Both the position numbers and the translations under genes were made by a program. The notes under the pieces are model-generated. The model was not told the DNA's origin. It ran no database searches and worked only from the letters and a program-made list of their open reading frames with translations. From Campylobacter sp. MIT 21-1684 (GTDB lineage: Bacteria; Campylobacterota; Campylobacteria; Campylobacterales; Campylobacteraceae), in contig NZ_JAPHNA010000016.1 of assembly GCF_026241315.1 (NCBI RefSeq), forward strand, positions 1 to 32,710: a DNA stretch of 32,710 bases, written 5' to 3'. Shown here piece after piece: positions 20,374 to 27,565 of the stretch (within the stretch, counting starts at the first letter, position 1; every line of letters begins with the position of its first letter).

Positions 20374-20925
20374 ATGCGTATACGATTACCGCATATACCT
20401 TATATTACTAATAAAATTCTTTTAGATATAGTCCATTGTTCTTTTGTAGATATTAAAGATGATATGGAAAAAGTAAGAACTTGTATTCAAAAAATTTTAG
20501 AAAATGATGTGATTAATGAAAAAAGGCTTGAAGAGCGAGTTAAGGAGCTTTTGGAAGAACAAGAAAGTGAAATGGAATTAATGCAAGTTGATAGGAAAAA
20601 TATGTTTTGGCTTGTTAAACGTAAGCTTGCTTCAGAATTTAATGTTATTCTAAATAATGAAGACAGACATAATCATTTATCTCATATTCTTTTAAAAGAA
20701 CTTACAGAATATGATTATATTAATTTTGTTGTCAGTGAAAATAGGGTGAAAAATCTGATTTTTTCTAGTATTGAAGAATATCTTAAAATTTATGAAAAAC
20801 TTGAAGATGAGGTGTATGAAAAAATCAGTTCTTATAAAAGCAAACCAATACCCGGAAGTGAGGAGTATGAGCTTATCTTTGAGAAGCTTTATCAAGAAGA
20901 ACTTAAAAAAAGAGGAATGTTTTAA
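20374..20925 (+). CDS. DUF507 family protein
   Basis: A 183-residue soluble protein of the DUF507 family, common in Campylobacterota and Aquificae. It opens with MRIRLPHIPYITNKI, is acidic and helical in the middle (LEERVKELLEEQESEMEL), and has no signal peptide or membrane helix. DUF507 proteins have no established function. The GAAAGG site eight bases before the ATG supports the start; a T/A-rich gap of 65 bases separates it from the previous operon and may hold a promoter (TATATTATT around 20336). carA starts five bases after its stop, so the two are probably cotranscribed. Confidence 0.8.
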   Translation: MRIRLPHIPYITNKILLDIVHCSFVDIKDDMEKVRTCIQKILENDVINEKRLEERVKELLEEQESEMELMQVDRKNMFWLVKRKLASEFNVILNNEDRHNHLSHILLKELTEYDYINFVVSENRVKNLIFSSIEEYLKIYEKLEDEVYEKISSYKSKPIPGSEEYELIFEKLYQEELKKRGMF

Positions 20926-20930
20926 TACAC

Positions 20931-22049
20931 ATGAAAGCTTATATTTATTTGGAAAATGGCATTTTTCTTAGTGCTTATGCTTTTGGTAAAGGTGGAACAT
21001 TTTTTGGTGAGCTTGTTTTTAATACTTCTATGAGTGGGTATCAAGAGATTATTTCTGATCCTTCTTATGCTGGACAATTTATAGTTTTTTCTTTACCAGA
21101 GATTGGGGTTGTAGGTACTAATAACAATGATAATGAAAGCAAAAAGCCTTTTGCAAGTGGAATTCTTATACGAGAATTAAGTACTGTATATTCGAATTTT
21201 AGAGCCCAAGAGAGCTTAGAAAGTTATTTGAAAAAATATGAAAAAATAGGTGTTTATGGTATTGATACAAGATATTTAGTTCATTTGATACGAGAAAATG
21301 GAAATTTAGCAGCTGTAATATCTACTGAACTTTCAAGCAAAGATGAGCTTGAAATGGCTTTGAAAAAATCAAAGAGAATTCAAGAAAACAATCTAGTTCA
21401 GCAGGTAAGTACAACACAAAGATACTCACATATTCAAGGCGTTTGGAATAATGCTACTCAAAATTACAATACTCCTAAAAAAATTGGCAAAAAAATTGCT
21501 GTAATTGATTATGGAGTAAAGACAAATATACTTAATGAGCTTGCACAATTAGGTTTAGAACTTGAGATTTTTCCTTATAATGTTAAGGCTAATGAGTTAA
21601 TCACTTTATACAAAAAAGGAGAAATTAATGGTATTTTTCTTTCAAATGGTCCGGGTGAGCCAAAAATCCTTCAAAATGAGATTGCAGAGTTAAAGAAGCT
21701 TATTGAGGCAAAAATCCCTATGCTCGGGATCTGTTTAGGACATCAGCTTTTAAGCAATGCTTTTGGATATGAAACATATAAAATGAAATTTGGGCAACAC
21801 GGTACAAATCATCCTGTTATGAATTTGGAAAAAAAGAGTATTGAGATTACAACACAGAATCACAATTATAATGTTCCAGAAGAGCTTTGCGAAGTTGCAA
21901 TTATTACTCACCGTAATCTTTTTGGAGACAATGTAGAAGGTGTACGCTACAAGGACTATCCTATACTTTCGGTACAGCATCATCCTGAAAGTTCATCTGG
22001 TCCTCACGAAAGCAAATATATTTTTAGAGAATTTGTAGATTTAATGTGA
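20931..22049 (+). CDS. carA: Carbamoyl-phosphate synthase small (glutaminase) subunit
   Basis: Releases ammonia from glutamine for the CarB subunit, supplying carbamoyl phosphate for pyrimidines and arginine. The 372-residue protein has the N-terminal CPSase domain (1-150, with NTSMSGYQEIISDPSYAGQ) and a class I glutamine amidotransferase domain: nucleophile C268 in LGICLGHQ, and H351/E353 in QHHPESSSGPHE. Length matches the family (about 370-380). carB is not adjacent, as usual in this genus. The following gene starts inside its stop (GTGA). Confidence 0.97.
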   Translation: MKAYIYLENGIFLSAYAFGKGGTFFGELVFNTSMSGYQEIISDPSYAGQFIVFSLPEIGVVGTNNNDNESKKPFASGILIRELSTVYSNFRAQESLESYLKKYEKIGVYGIDTRYLVHLIRENGNLAAVISTELSSKDELEMALKKSKRIQENNLVQQVSTTQRYSHIQGVWNNATQNYNTPKKIGKKIAVIDYGVKTNILNELAQLGLELEIFPYNVKANELITLYKKGEINGIFLSNGPGEPKILQNEIAELKKLIEAKIPMLGICLGHQLLSNAFGYETYKMKFGQHGTNHPVMNLEKKSIEITTQNHNYNVPEELCEVAIITHRNLFGDNVEGVRYKDYPILSVQHHPESSSGPHESKYIFREFVDLM

Positions 22050-22717
22050 ATTTTGATTTTTTCGCTACCGAATTTGGCACTCTTTTTATTGTAGCATTTT
22101 TGTCAAGTTTTGGCCATTGTTATTCTATGTGCGGAGGTTTTTCTTTAGCATTTATGGCATTTAATGCAAATTCTAATCAACTCTTCTTTTTAAATTGTAT
22201 GTATCATATTTTTCGTATTTGCGCCTATCTTGTTTTAGGATTAATTTTTGGTCTTTTTGGCAATATATTAGCTCTTAATGCTCAAATTCAAAGTTTTAGT
22301 TTATTCATACTTGGTATTTTTATGACTGTACTAGGTTTTGCTTTGCTTTTTCGAGGAAAGATACTTGCTTGTATTGAAAATTTGAATTTTTTTACTGCTT
22401 ATAATATGAAAATAATCCGAAAAGCAATGCAGTATAAAGGTGTAAAATCAGCTGTAATTTTAGGCTTTGCTAACGGTTTTGTACCTTGTGGTTTGGTTTA
22501 TTTTTTCTTAGCTAATGCAATGAGTAAAGATTCCTTAAGTGAGAGTCTTTTTGTAATGCTTCTTTTTGGTTTATCAACAGTACCGGCTATGCTTTTTTTT
22601 TCACAATTAGCTCAAATGCTTCATACTCTTAAAAAAGTTTTTAACACGCTTTCTTATTGTATTATTATTGGCTATGGAATCTATCTTTCATATATGGGAT
22701 TGAGAACTTTTGTTTAA
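22046..22717 (+). CDS. DsbD_2 / SafE-like membrane protein, possible cytochrome oxidase biogenesis factor
   Basis: A 223-residue integral membrane protein with about six helices in two related halves. The first half has GHCYSMCGGF (residues 24-33), the second GFANGFVPCGLVY (about 146-158); paired GxC and PCG motifs are typical of the DsbD_2 / sulfite-exporter-like family (PF13386), relatives of the electron-carrying DsbD/CcdA proteins. The start is a GTG sharing four bases with the carA stop. It lies directly before the cbb3 oxidase operon, which suggests, but does not prove, a role in thiol, copper or haem handling for the oxidase. In C. jejuni two-component genes lie between these loci (from memory); they are missing here. 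Confidence 0.75.
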   Translation: MNFDFFATEFGTLFIVAFLSSFGHCYSMCGGFSLAFMAFNANSNQLFFLNCMYHIFRICAYLVLGLIFGLFGNILALNAQIQSFSLFILGIFMTVLGFALLFRGKILACIENLNFFTAYNMKIIRKAMQYKGVKSAVILGFANGFVPCGLVYFFLANAMSKDSLSESLFVMLLFGLSTVPAMLFFSQLAQMLHTLKKVFNTLSYCIIIGYGIYLSYMGLRTFV

Positions 22718-22825
22718 AAGCATCTTGTCTCATTTTTGTTTGAATAAAATAAGGCAAATTTCAAATCATAAGAATGCAGTAGAAAGAAAATGCCTATTTT
22801 AAGAAAAAATCTATAATTAATATTT

Positions 22826-22831
22826 TATAAT
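22826..22831 (+). promoter_or_regulatory. Probable -10 box of the cco operon
   Basis: TATAAT about 35 bases before ccoN; a second TATAAT at 22812-22817 could be an alternative. The 148-base gap also holds a long-range imperfect stem (AAAATAAGGCA at 22746 with TGCCTATTTT at 22791), of unclear meaning. AAGGAG at 22853 precedes the ccoN ATG. Confidence 0.55.
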
Positions 22832-22865
22832 ATTCAGTTTTATCTCAATTATAAGGAGAACATTA

Positions 22866-24332
22866 ATGCACCCAGGTAATGCTTTAAATTACGATTATAC
22901 TGTTGCAAAATATTTTATGCTTGCAACTATATTGTTTGGGATTGTAGGTATGGCTATAGGAACTTTTATAGCTTTTCAGATGGCTTATCCTGATCTTAAT
23001 TACTTAGCAGGTGAATATGCTACTTTTTCAAGACTTAGACCGCTTCATACTTCGGGTGTGATTTTTGGTTTTATGCTTTCTGGAATTTGGGCAACTTGGT
23101 ACTATATAGGACAACGAGTTCTTAAGGTAAGTATGGCAGAATCAAGCTTTTTGATGGTTGTAGGCAAAATCCATTTTTGGCTTTATATGCTTACAATGAT
23201 CTGTGCAATATTTACTCTTTTTGCCGGAGTTTCTACTTCTAAAGAATATGCCGAACTTGAATGGCCTCTTGATATACTTGTTGTTTTGGTTTGGGTTTTG
23301 TGGGGCGTAAGTATTTTTGGGCTTATTGGGATTCGTCGTGAGAAAATACTGTATATTTCAGTTTGGTATTATATAGCTACTTTTTTAGGTATCGCTATGC
23401 TTTATCTGTTTAACAATATGGCTGTACCGACTTATTTTGTAAGCGGAATGGGCAATTGGTGGCACAGTGTTTCAATGTATGCAGGTACTAATGATGCTTT
23501 AGTGCAATGGTGGTATGGACATAATGCTGTGGCTTTTGTTTTTACGGTAGGTATTATTGCTCAAATTTATTATTTTTTGCCAAAAGAAAGTGGGCAGTCA
23601 ATTTTTTCATATAAATTATCGCTTTTTGCTTTTTGGGGCTTAATGTTTGTTTATTTGTGGGCTGGAGGACACCATTTAATTTATTCAACCGTGCCTGATT
23701 GGATGCAAACTATGGGTTCGATTTTTTCAATTGTTCTTATCTTACCTTCTTGGGGTTCGGCTATGAATATTTTACTTACTATGAAGGGCGAATGGGAGCA
23801 ATTACGCGAGAGTCCTTTAATTAAATTTATGATACTTGCTTCAACTTTCTATATGTTTTCTACCTTAGAAGGACCTATACTTTCAATTAAATCAGTGAAT
23901 GCTTTAGCACATTTTACAGATTGGATACCCGGCCACGTACACGATGGAACACTTGGTTGGGTAGGTTTTATGACTATGGCAGCTTTATATCATATGACTC
24001 CTAGAATTTTCAAAAGAGAACTTTATAGTAAATCATTAATGGAAATACAATTTTGGATTCAAACTACCGGTATCGTTTTATATTTTAGTTCAATGTGGAT
24101 AGCAGGTATTACTCAAGGTATGATGTGGAGGGCAACTGATCAGTATGGAAATCTTCTTTATAGTTTTATCGATACTGTTTTGGCCATAGTTCCTTATTAT
24201 TGGATTAGAGCGATAGGTGGTTTCTTGTATCTTATAGGATTTTTTATGTTTTCTTATAATATTTATAAATCAATAGTCTATGGAAAAGTGCTTGATAGAG
24301 AACCAAAAAGTGCTTCTCCCATGGCAGCATAA
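22866..24332 (+). CDS. ccoN: cbb3-type cytochrome c oxidase subunit I
   Basis: The 488-residue catalytic subunit, with about 12 membrane helices, reduces oxygen at a haem b3-CuB centre and pumps protons at very low oxygen. Visible ligands are H61 in RLRPLHTSG and H359 for haem b, H219 in WWYGHNAV and H269/H270 in AGGHHLIYS for CuB, and H357 in IPGHVHDG for haem b3. A tyrosine in IAQIYYFLP fits the helix VII cross-linked Tyr of the cbb3 class. It heads the operon after a clear promoter and AAGGAG site. Confidence 0.98.
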   Translation: MHPGNALNYDYTVAKYFMLATILFGIVGMAIGTFIAFQMAYPDLNYLAGEYATFSRLRPLHTSGVIFGFMLSGIWATWYYIGQRVLKVSMAESSFLMVVGKIHFWLYMLTMICAIFTLFAGVSTSKEYAELEWPLDILVVLVWVLWGVSIFGLIGIRREKILYISVWYYIATFLGIAMLYLFNNMAVPTYFVSGMGNWWHSVSMYAGTNDALVQWWYGHNAVAFVFTVGIIAQIYYFLPKESGQSIFSYKLSLFAFWGLMFVYLWAGGHHLIYSTVPDWMQTMGSIFSIVLILPSWGSAMNILLTMKGEWEQLRESPLIKFMILASTFYMFSTLEGPILSIKSVNALAHFTDWIPGHVHDGTLGWVGFMTMAALYHMTPRIFKRELYSKSLMEIQFWIQTTGIVLYFSSMWIAGITQGMMWRATDQYGNLLYSFIDTVLAIVPYYWIRAIGGFLYLIGFFMFSYNIYKSIVYGKVLDREPKSASPMAA

Positions 24333-24344
24333 AGGAGAAAAAAA

Positions 24345-25010
24345 ATGTTTGCTTGGTTAGAAAAAAATCCATTCTTTTTTGCTGTAGCAGTGTTTCTTGT
24401 TATCGCTTATGCAGGTGTTATTGAAGTTTTGCCAAATTTTACTGAGAATGCAAGACCTATTGAAGGAAAAAAACCTTATACAGTCCTGCAGCTTGCAGGT
24501 CGTCAAATTTATATAAAAGATAGCTGTAATGCCTGCCATTCGCAACTCATTCGTCCTTTTAAATCAGAAACTGATCGTTACGGTATGTATTCTTTAAGTG
24601 GTGAATTTGCCTATGATAGACCTTTTTTATGGGGTTCAAAGAGAACGGGGCCTGATTTAGCAAGAGTGGGCAATTATAGAACAAGCGATTGGCACGAAAA
24701 TCATATGTTTGACCCTACTTCTGTTGTCCCCGGTTCTATTATGCCTGCTTATAAACATATGTTTGTCAAAAACGCTGATATACAAACAGCCTATGCAGAA
24801 GCTTTAACTGTGAAGAAAGTTTTTAATGTTCCTTATGATGTAGAAGGACAAACAAGGCTTGGTACTTGGGAAGAAGCACAAGCTGAAGTTAAAGCAGAGG
24901 CTGAAACTATTGTAGCACAAATGAAAAATCAAGAAGTGAAAGATGCTTTTGAACGTGGTGAGATTAAAGAAATAATCGCTTTAATTGCATACCTTAATAG
25001 CTTAAAGTAA
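24345..25010 (+). CDS. ccoO: cbb3-type cytochrome c oxidase subunit II, monohaem
   Basis: A 221-residue membrane-anchored monohaem cytochrome c: one N-terminal helix (about 9-29), then a periplasmic domain with the haem site CNACH (C61, C64, H65). The likely methionine ligand is in GSIMPAYKHM. It passes electrons from CcoP to CcoN. AAAGGAG begins eight bases after the ccoN coding end; spacing of 12 bases to ccoN marks one operon. Confidence 0.97.
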   Translation: MFAWLEKNPFFFAVAVFLVIAYAGVIEVLPNFTENARPIEGKKPYTVLQLAGRQIYIKDSCNACHSQLIRPFKSETDRYGMYSLSGEFAYDRPFLWGSKRTGPDLARVGNYRTSDWHENHMFDPTSVVPGSIMPAYKHMFVKNADIQTAYAEALTVKKVFNVPYDVEGQTRLGTWEEAQAEVKAEAETIVAQMKNQEVKDAFERGEIKEIIALIAYLNSLK

Positions 25011-25014
25011 AGAT

Positions 25015-25278
25015 ATGGAAGGTTTGGGAATTTTTTTTAGTGTGATGAAAAATATAATCACACTAAATTCATCAGCAATTGAAAAATACGAATGGGAAAT
25101 CTTTCAAGGATATGGATTTTTTATACTTGTGGTTTTTTTAGTGATAATTTTATATGCGTATTGTTTTCATCTTTATAGAAGCGAAAGAAGAGGCGAAAGA
25201 GATTACGAAAAATATGCCAGACTTGCTTTAGATGATGACCTTGATGATAGTATTGTAGAAAATAAAAGGAGTGCTTAA
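25015..25278 (+). CDS. ccoQ: cbb3-type oxidase small subunit CcoQ
   Basis: An 87-residue single-helix protein in the CcoQ position between ccoO and ccoP. The helix is about residues 33-52 (GFFILVVFLVIILYAYCFHLY), here trimmed to its core, followed by a typical cytoplasmic tail, RSERRGERDYEKYARLAL. CcoQ stabilises the complex in other bacteria. The start is less certain: the ATG at 25015 has only a weak site, and an ATG at 25045 (M11) would give a length closer to many CcoQ proteins. The stop shares one base with ccoP. Confidence 0.88.
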   Translation: MEGLGIFFSVMKNIITLNSSAIEKYEWEIFQGYGFFILVVFLVIILYAYCFHLYRSERRGERDYEKYARLALDDDLDDSIVENKRSA

Positions 25279-26141
25279 TGCAGTGGTTCAATTTAGAAGA
25301 TAATGTTAATCTTTTATCTTTGATTGGAGCTATTCTTATCATTTTAATCACATTTGTGGTTGTAAGTAGGATATTTGCTCAAATGAAAGAAAAAAAAGGC
25401 GAAGCTGAGCTTAGTGAGCATAGTTGGGATAATATAAAAGAATATAAAAATCCTATTCCTACAGGTTGGGCTATAATATTTTTTCTTACTATAGTTTGGA
25501 CAATTTGGTATTTTTTATGGGGTTATCCTTTGGGTTCGTATTCACGAATAGGAGAGTATAATGAGGAAGTTGCAGCCCATAATGCTAAATTTGAAGAAAA
25601 GTTCCATAATCTATCTCTTGAAGATAAAAAACTTATGGGAGAAAATATCTTTTTAGTACAATGTTCTGCTTGTCACGGAATTACTGCTGATGGCATTAAT
25701 GGTAAAGCTCAAAATTTGAATATTTGGGGAAGTGAAGAGGGGCTTGTTGAAGTTATTAGGACCGGCTCTAAAGGTATGAATTTTCCGGGCGGTGAAATGC
25801 CTGCAGCAGCTGATTTGGGTATAGCAGAGGAAGATATTGTTGCTATTGCTGCTTACGTAGCAAAAGAGCTTTCAGCTATTAAACAAACTAACAATGAAAA
25901 TTTACTTGCCAAAGGAAAAGAAGCGTATGCAAGCTGTGCAGCTTGCCACGGTGAAGATGGAAAAGGTCAGGAAGGAATCTTCCCAGATCTGAGTAAATAT
26001 GGGTCTTCAAGCTTTGTTGTAGATGTATTAAAAAGTGGTAAAGACGGGTTTATCGGAAAAATGCCAAGTTTTCCTACTTTGAATGATATTCAAAAAGAAG
26101 CCGTTGGCGAATATGTAATTTCTCTTTCAAGGAGTGAGTGA
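25278..26141 (+). CDS. ccoP: cbb3-type cytochrome c oxidase subunit III, dihaem
   Basis: A 287-residue dihaem cytochrome c that receives electrons from periplasmic cytochrome c. Two membrane helices (about 13-32 and 63-82) are followed by two haem c sites, CSACH (C129, C132, H133) and CAACH (C220, C223, H224). Methionines at GGEMP (174) and GKMP (262) are the likely axial ligands. Its TAATG overlap with ccoQ and one-base overlap with the next gene show strong coupling. Confidence 0.97.
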   Translation: MQWFNLEDNVNLLSLIGAILIILITFVVVSRIFAQMKEKKGEAELSEHSWDNIKEYKNPIPTGWAIIFFLTIVWTIWYFLWGYPLGSYSRIGEYNEEVAAHNAKFEEKFHNLSLEDKKLMGENIFLVQCSACHGITADGINGKAQNLNIWGSEEGLVEVIRTGSKGMNFPGGEMPAAADLGIAEEDIVAIAAYVAKELSAIKQTNNENLLAKGKEAYASCAACHGEDGKGQEGIFPDLSKYGSSSFVVDVLKSGKDGFIGKMPSFPTLNDIQKEAVGEYVISLSRSE

Positions 26142-26359
26142 TGGAAAATACAAAAAGATGTGTGTTCTCTCTTTCTGGTGTAACAGGAATGTTGATAGCT
26201 ACTTTGCTTTTGTTAGCAATTTTAGTTGTTCTTACAATTTGGGGTATAAAAGCACAGCAAGAAGTGATGCAAAAACCGTATGCGCTCAAAGATATTCAAA
26301 ATGTCAAAATGATAGGCTCTAAGACTGAGGAGTATAAAATCATTAAGGAGTTGCAATGA
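26141..26359 (+). CDS. DUF4006 family small membrane protein of the cbb3 operon
   Basis: A 72-residue protein with one hydrophobic helix (about 13-35, MLIATLLLLAILVVLTIWG) and a short polar tail containing PYALKDIQNV. It resembles the DUF4006 family that follows ccoP in Campylobacterota, whose function is not known. The start is the ATG at 26141, six bases after AAGGAG (26129-26134) and sharing one base with the ccoP stop; a GTG just upstream is less likely. Position suggests an assembly or stability factor for the oxidase, by inference. Confidence 0.85.
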   Translation: MENTKRCVFSLSGVTGMLIATLLLLAILVVLTIWGIKAQQEVMQKPYALKDIQNVKMIGSKTEEYKIIKELQ

Positions 26360-26457
26360 ATAAACTACTAGAATATTTGATTGTTATTGGTTTGATTGTT
26401 ACAGCCGTAATTACAGCTTGGTCAGTTTTGAGCCCAAATCATCTTAATATAGGATGA
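26356..26457 (+). CDS. 33-residue single-helix membrane peptide in the cbb3 operon
   Basis: A complete 33-codon frame, ATG 26356 to TGA 26457. It begins MNKLLEYLIVIG, has an uninterrupted hydrophobic helix (about residues 6-26) and a short tail SPNHLNIG. AAGGAG (26345-26350) lies five bases before the ATG. Both ends overlap their neighbours by the ATGA arrangement, exactly as in coupled operon genes, so it is very likely translated. I do not recognise a family; tiny one-helix subunits of cbb3 oxidases such as CcoM of Pseudomonas stutzeri are a parallel in size and context only. Confidence 0.8.
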   Translation: MNKLLEYLIVIGLIVTAVITAWSVLSPNHLNIG

Positions 26458-27044
26458 AAAAAGATATTCAAGGCAGCTTTTTGCTTGCCTTTTTCTTTTT
26501 TCCTTTTTTTCTTTTTGGGCAAAATATTGTTATTCTTAATGAAGGTGTTTTGAGCCAAAAGGTCGAAAATGAGATTACTCTTATAGGAAAAGAACTTTAT
26601 GAAAAAACAGGAATTTTTGTAGGTGTTGCCGTAGGAGATAAAACATTATTTGAAGATTTGATTCAAAGACACAATTCTTTGCCTAATTCTCATCTCCTCC
26701 TTGTTTTGTCAAAAGCTTCTCATAAAGTTGATATTATAGGTTCTAAAGGTGCTTTGGCTTTGATTGATAAAGAAGTGATTCTTAGTCCTTATTCAGGTAC
26801 CGGTTCTATTCTGCCTATTTTAGCTACAAAGAAAGGTGATATTTATAACGCGGCAATTTTAAATGGTTATTCTGATATAGTAGAAAGAATTGCCCAAGCT
26901 CGAGGTATCAATTTGGAACATACCATAGGGAATGCTAATCGCGATACGCTCAACATTTTAAGAATTCTTATTTATGGATTTGTCTGTTTTGCTTTGTTGT
27001 ATTACATTCAAAGAAGGATGAAAAGAAAGGAACGGTATGAATAA
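26454..27044 (+). CDS. TPM-domain-like exported protein with C-terminal membrane anchor
   Basis: A 196-residue protein with a signal peptide (SFLLAFFFFPFFLFG, about 8-22), a periplasmic domain of about 130 residues and a C-terminal helix (about 167-184) followed by a basic tail (RRMKRKERY). The folded part (EITLIGKELYEKTGIFVGVAVG, LLLVLSKASHKVDIIGSKG; here only the gist) resembles TPM domains, found in proteins for photosystem or oxidase upkeep and in membrane phosphatases. The assignment is moderate. Position between the 33-residue peptide and ccoH suggests a role in oxidase assembly. Confidence 0.65.
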   Translation: MKKDIQGSFLLAFFFFPFFLFGQNIVILNEGVLSQKVENEITLIGKELYEKTGIFVGVAVGDKTLFEDLIQRHNSLPNSHLLLVLSKASHKVDIIGSKGALALIDKEVILSPYSGTGSILPILATKKGDIYNAAILNGYSDIVERIAQARGINLEHTIGNANRDTLNILRILIYGFVCFALLYYIQRRMKRKERYE

Positions 27045-27555
27045 GAAAAAAACCTTTTGGCCTTATGGAATTGTACTCTCGCTTTTTGCCATTGTACTTG
27101 CGTGTATTGCTACTATCATTTTTGCAAGTCATTATCCAGTTTATGAGGATGATTTTTATTTTGACAGTTATCAAAATGTCGAAAATTCTTTTAATGATAT
27201 TCAAAAAAAGCAAGCCGAATTTGATAAACTTTTTAGAATTACTTTTAAAAATGATAAAGTACAACTACAAGGAAAAAGACAAATAAAAATGTATAGTATC
27301 GACTCAGCAACAAACAAGGTAGAATTTAACATACAAGCTTTAAGTAGTGTAGAAGCTGAAAAATTACAAGGTGAGTTTATTCTCACAAGACCTCATACAA
27401 ATGCAGCTGATAGAAGTTTGCAAGGGTATATAAGCAATGGACATTTAACTCTTGTTTTACCAAAACTTGAAAAAGGAAGATGGCAGCTTAAGTTAAAATT
27501 ACAAGCCCATAATTTGGCTGTAGGATTTTTTTCTTATGAACTTAATGTATTATAA
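27037..27555 (+). CDS. ccoH: FixH/CcoH-like cbb3 oxidase assembly protein
   Basis: A 172-residue protein with an N-terminal membrane helix (about 9-30, YGIVLSLFAIVLACIATIIF) and a periplasmic beta-rich domain. KKTFWPYGI followed by ASHYPVYEDDFYF is the signature opening of FixH/CcoH (PF05751), needed for assembly or stability of the cbb3 complex. AAAGGA precedes the ATG, which lies in an eight-base overlap with the TPM-like gene. The copper ATPase ccoI and ccoG/ccoS are not present here. Confidence 0.85.
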   Translation: MNKKKTFWPYGIVLSLFAIVLACIATIIFASHYPVYEDDFYFDSYQNVENSFNDIQKKQAEFDKLFRITFKNDKVQLQGKRQIKMYSIDSATNKVEFNIQALSSVEAEKLQGEFILTRPHTNAADRSLQGYISNGHLTLVLPKLEKGRWQLKLKLQAHNLAVGFFSYELNVL

Positions 27556-27565
27556 GAGAGTTTGA

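Noticed and set aside
22746-22800. Imperfect long-range stem before ccoN
   Set aside because: The arms are AT-rich with a bulge and a loop of about 34 bases, and there is no T-tract, so neither a terminator nor a riboswitch is supported.
22790-22816. Eight-codon frame MPILRKNL upstream of ccoN
   Set aside because: Too short to judge, probably upstream of the transcription start at about 22838.
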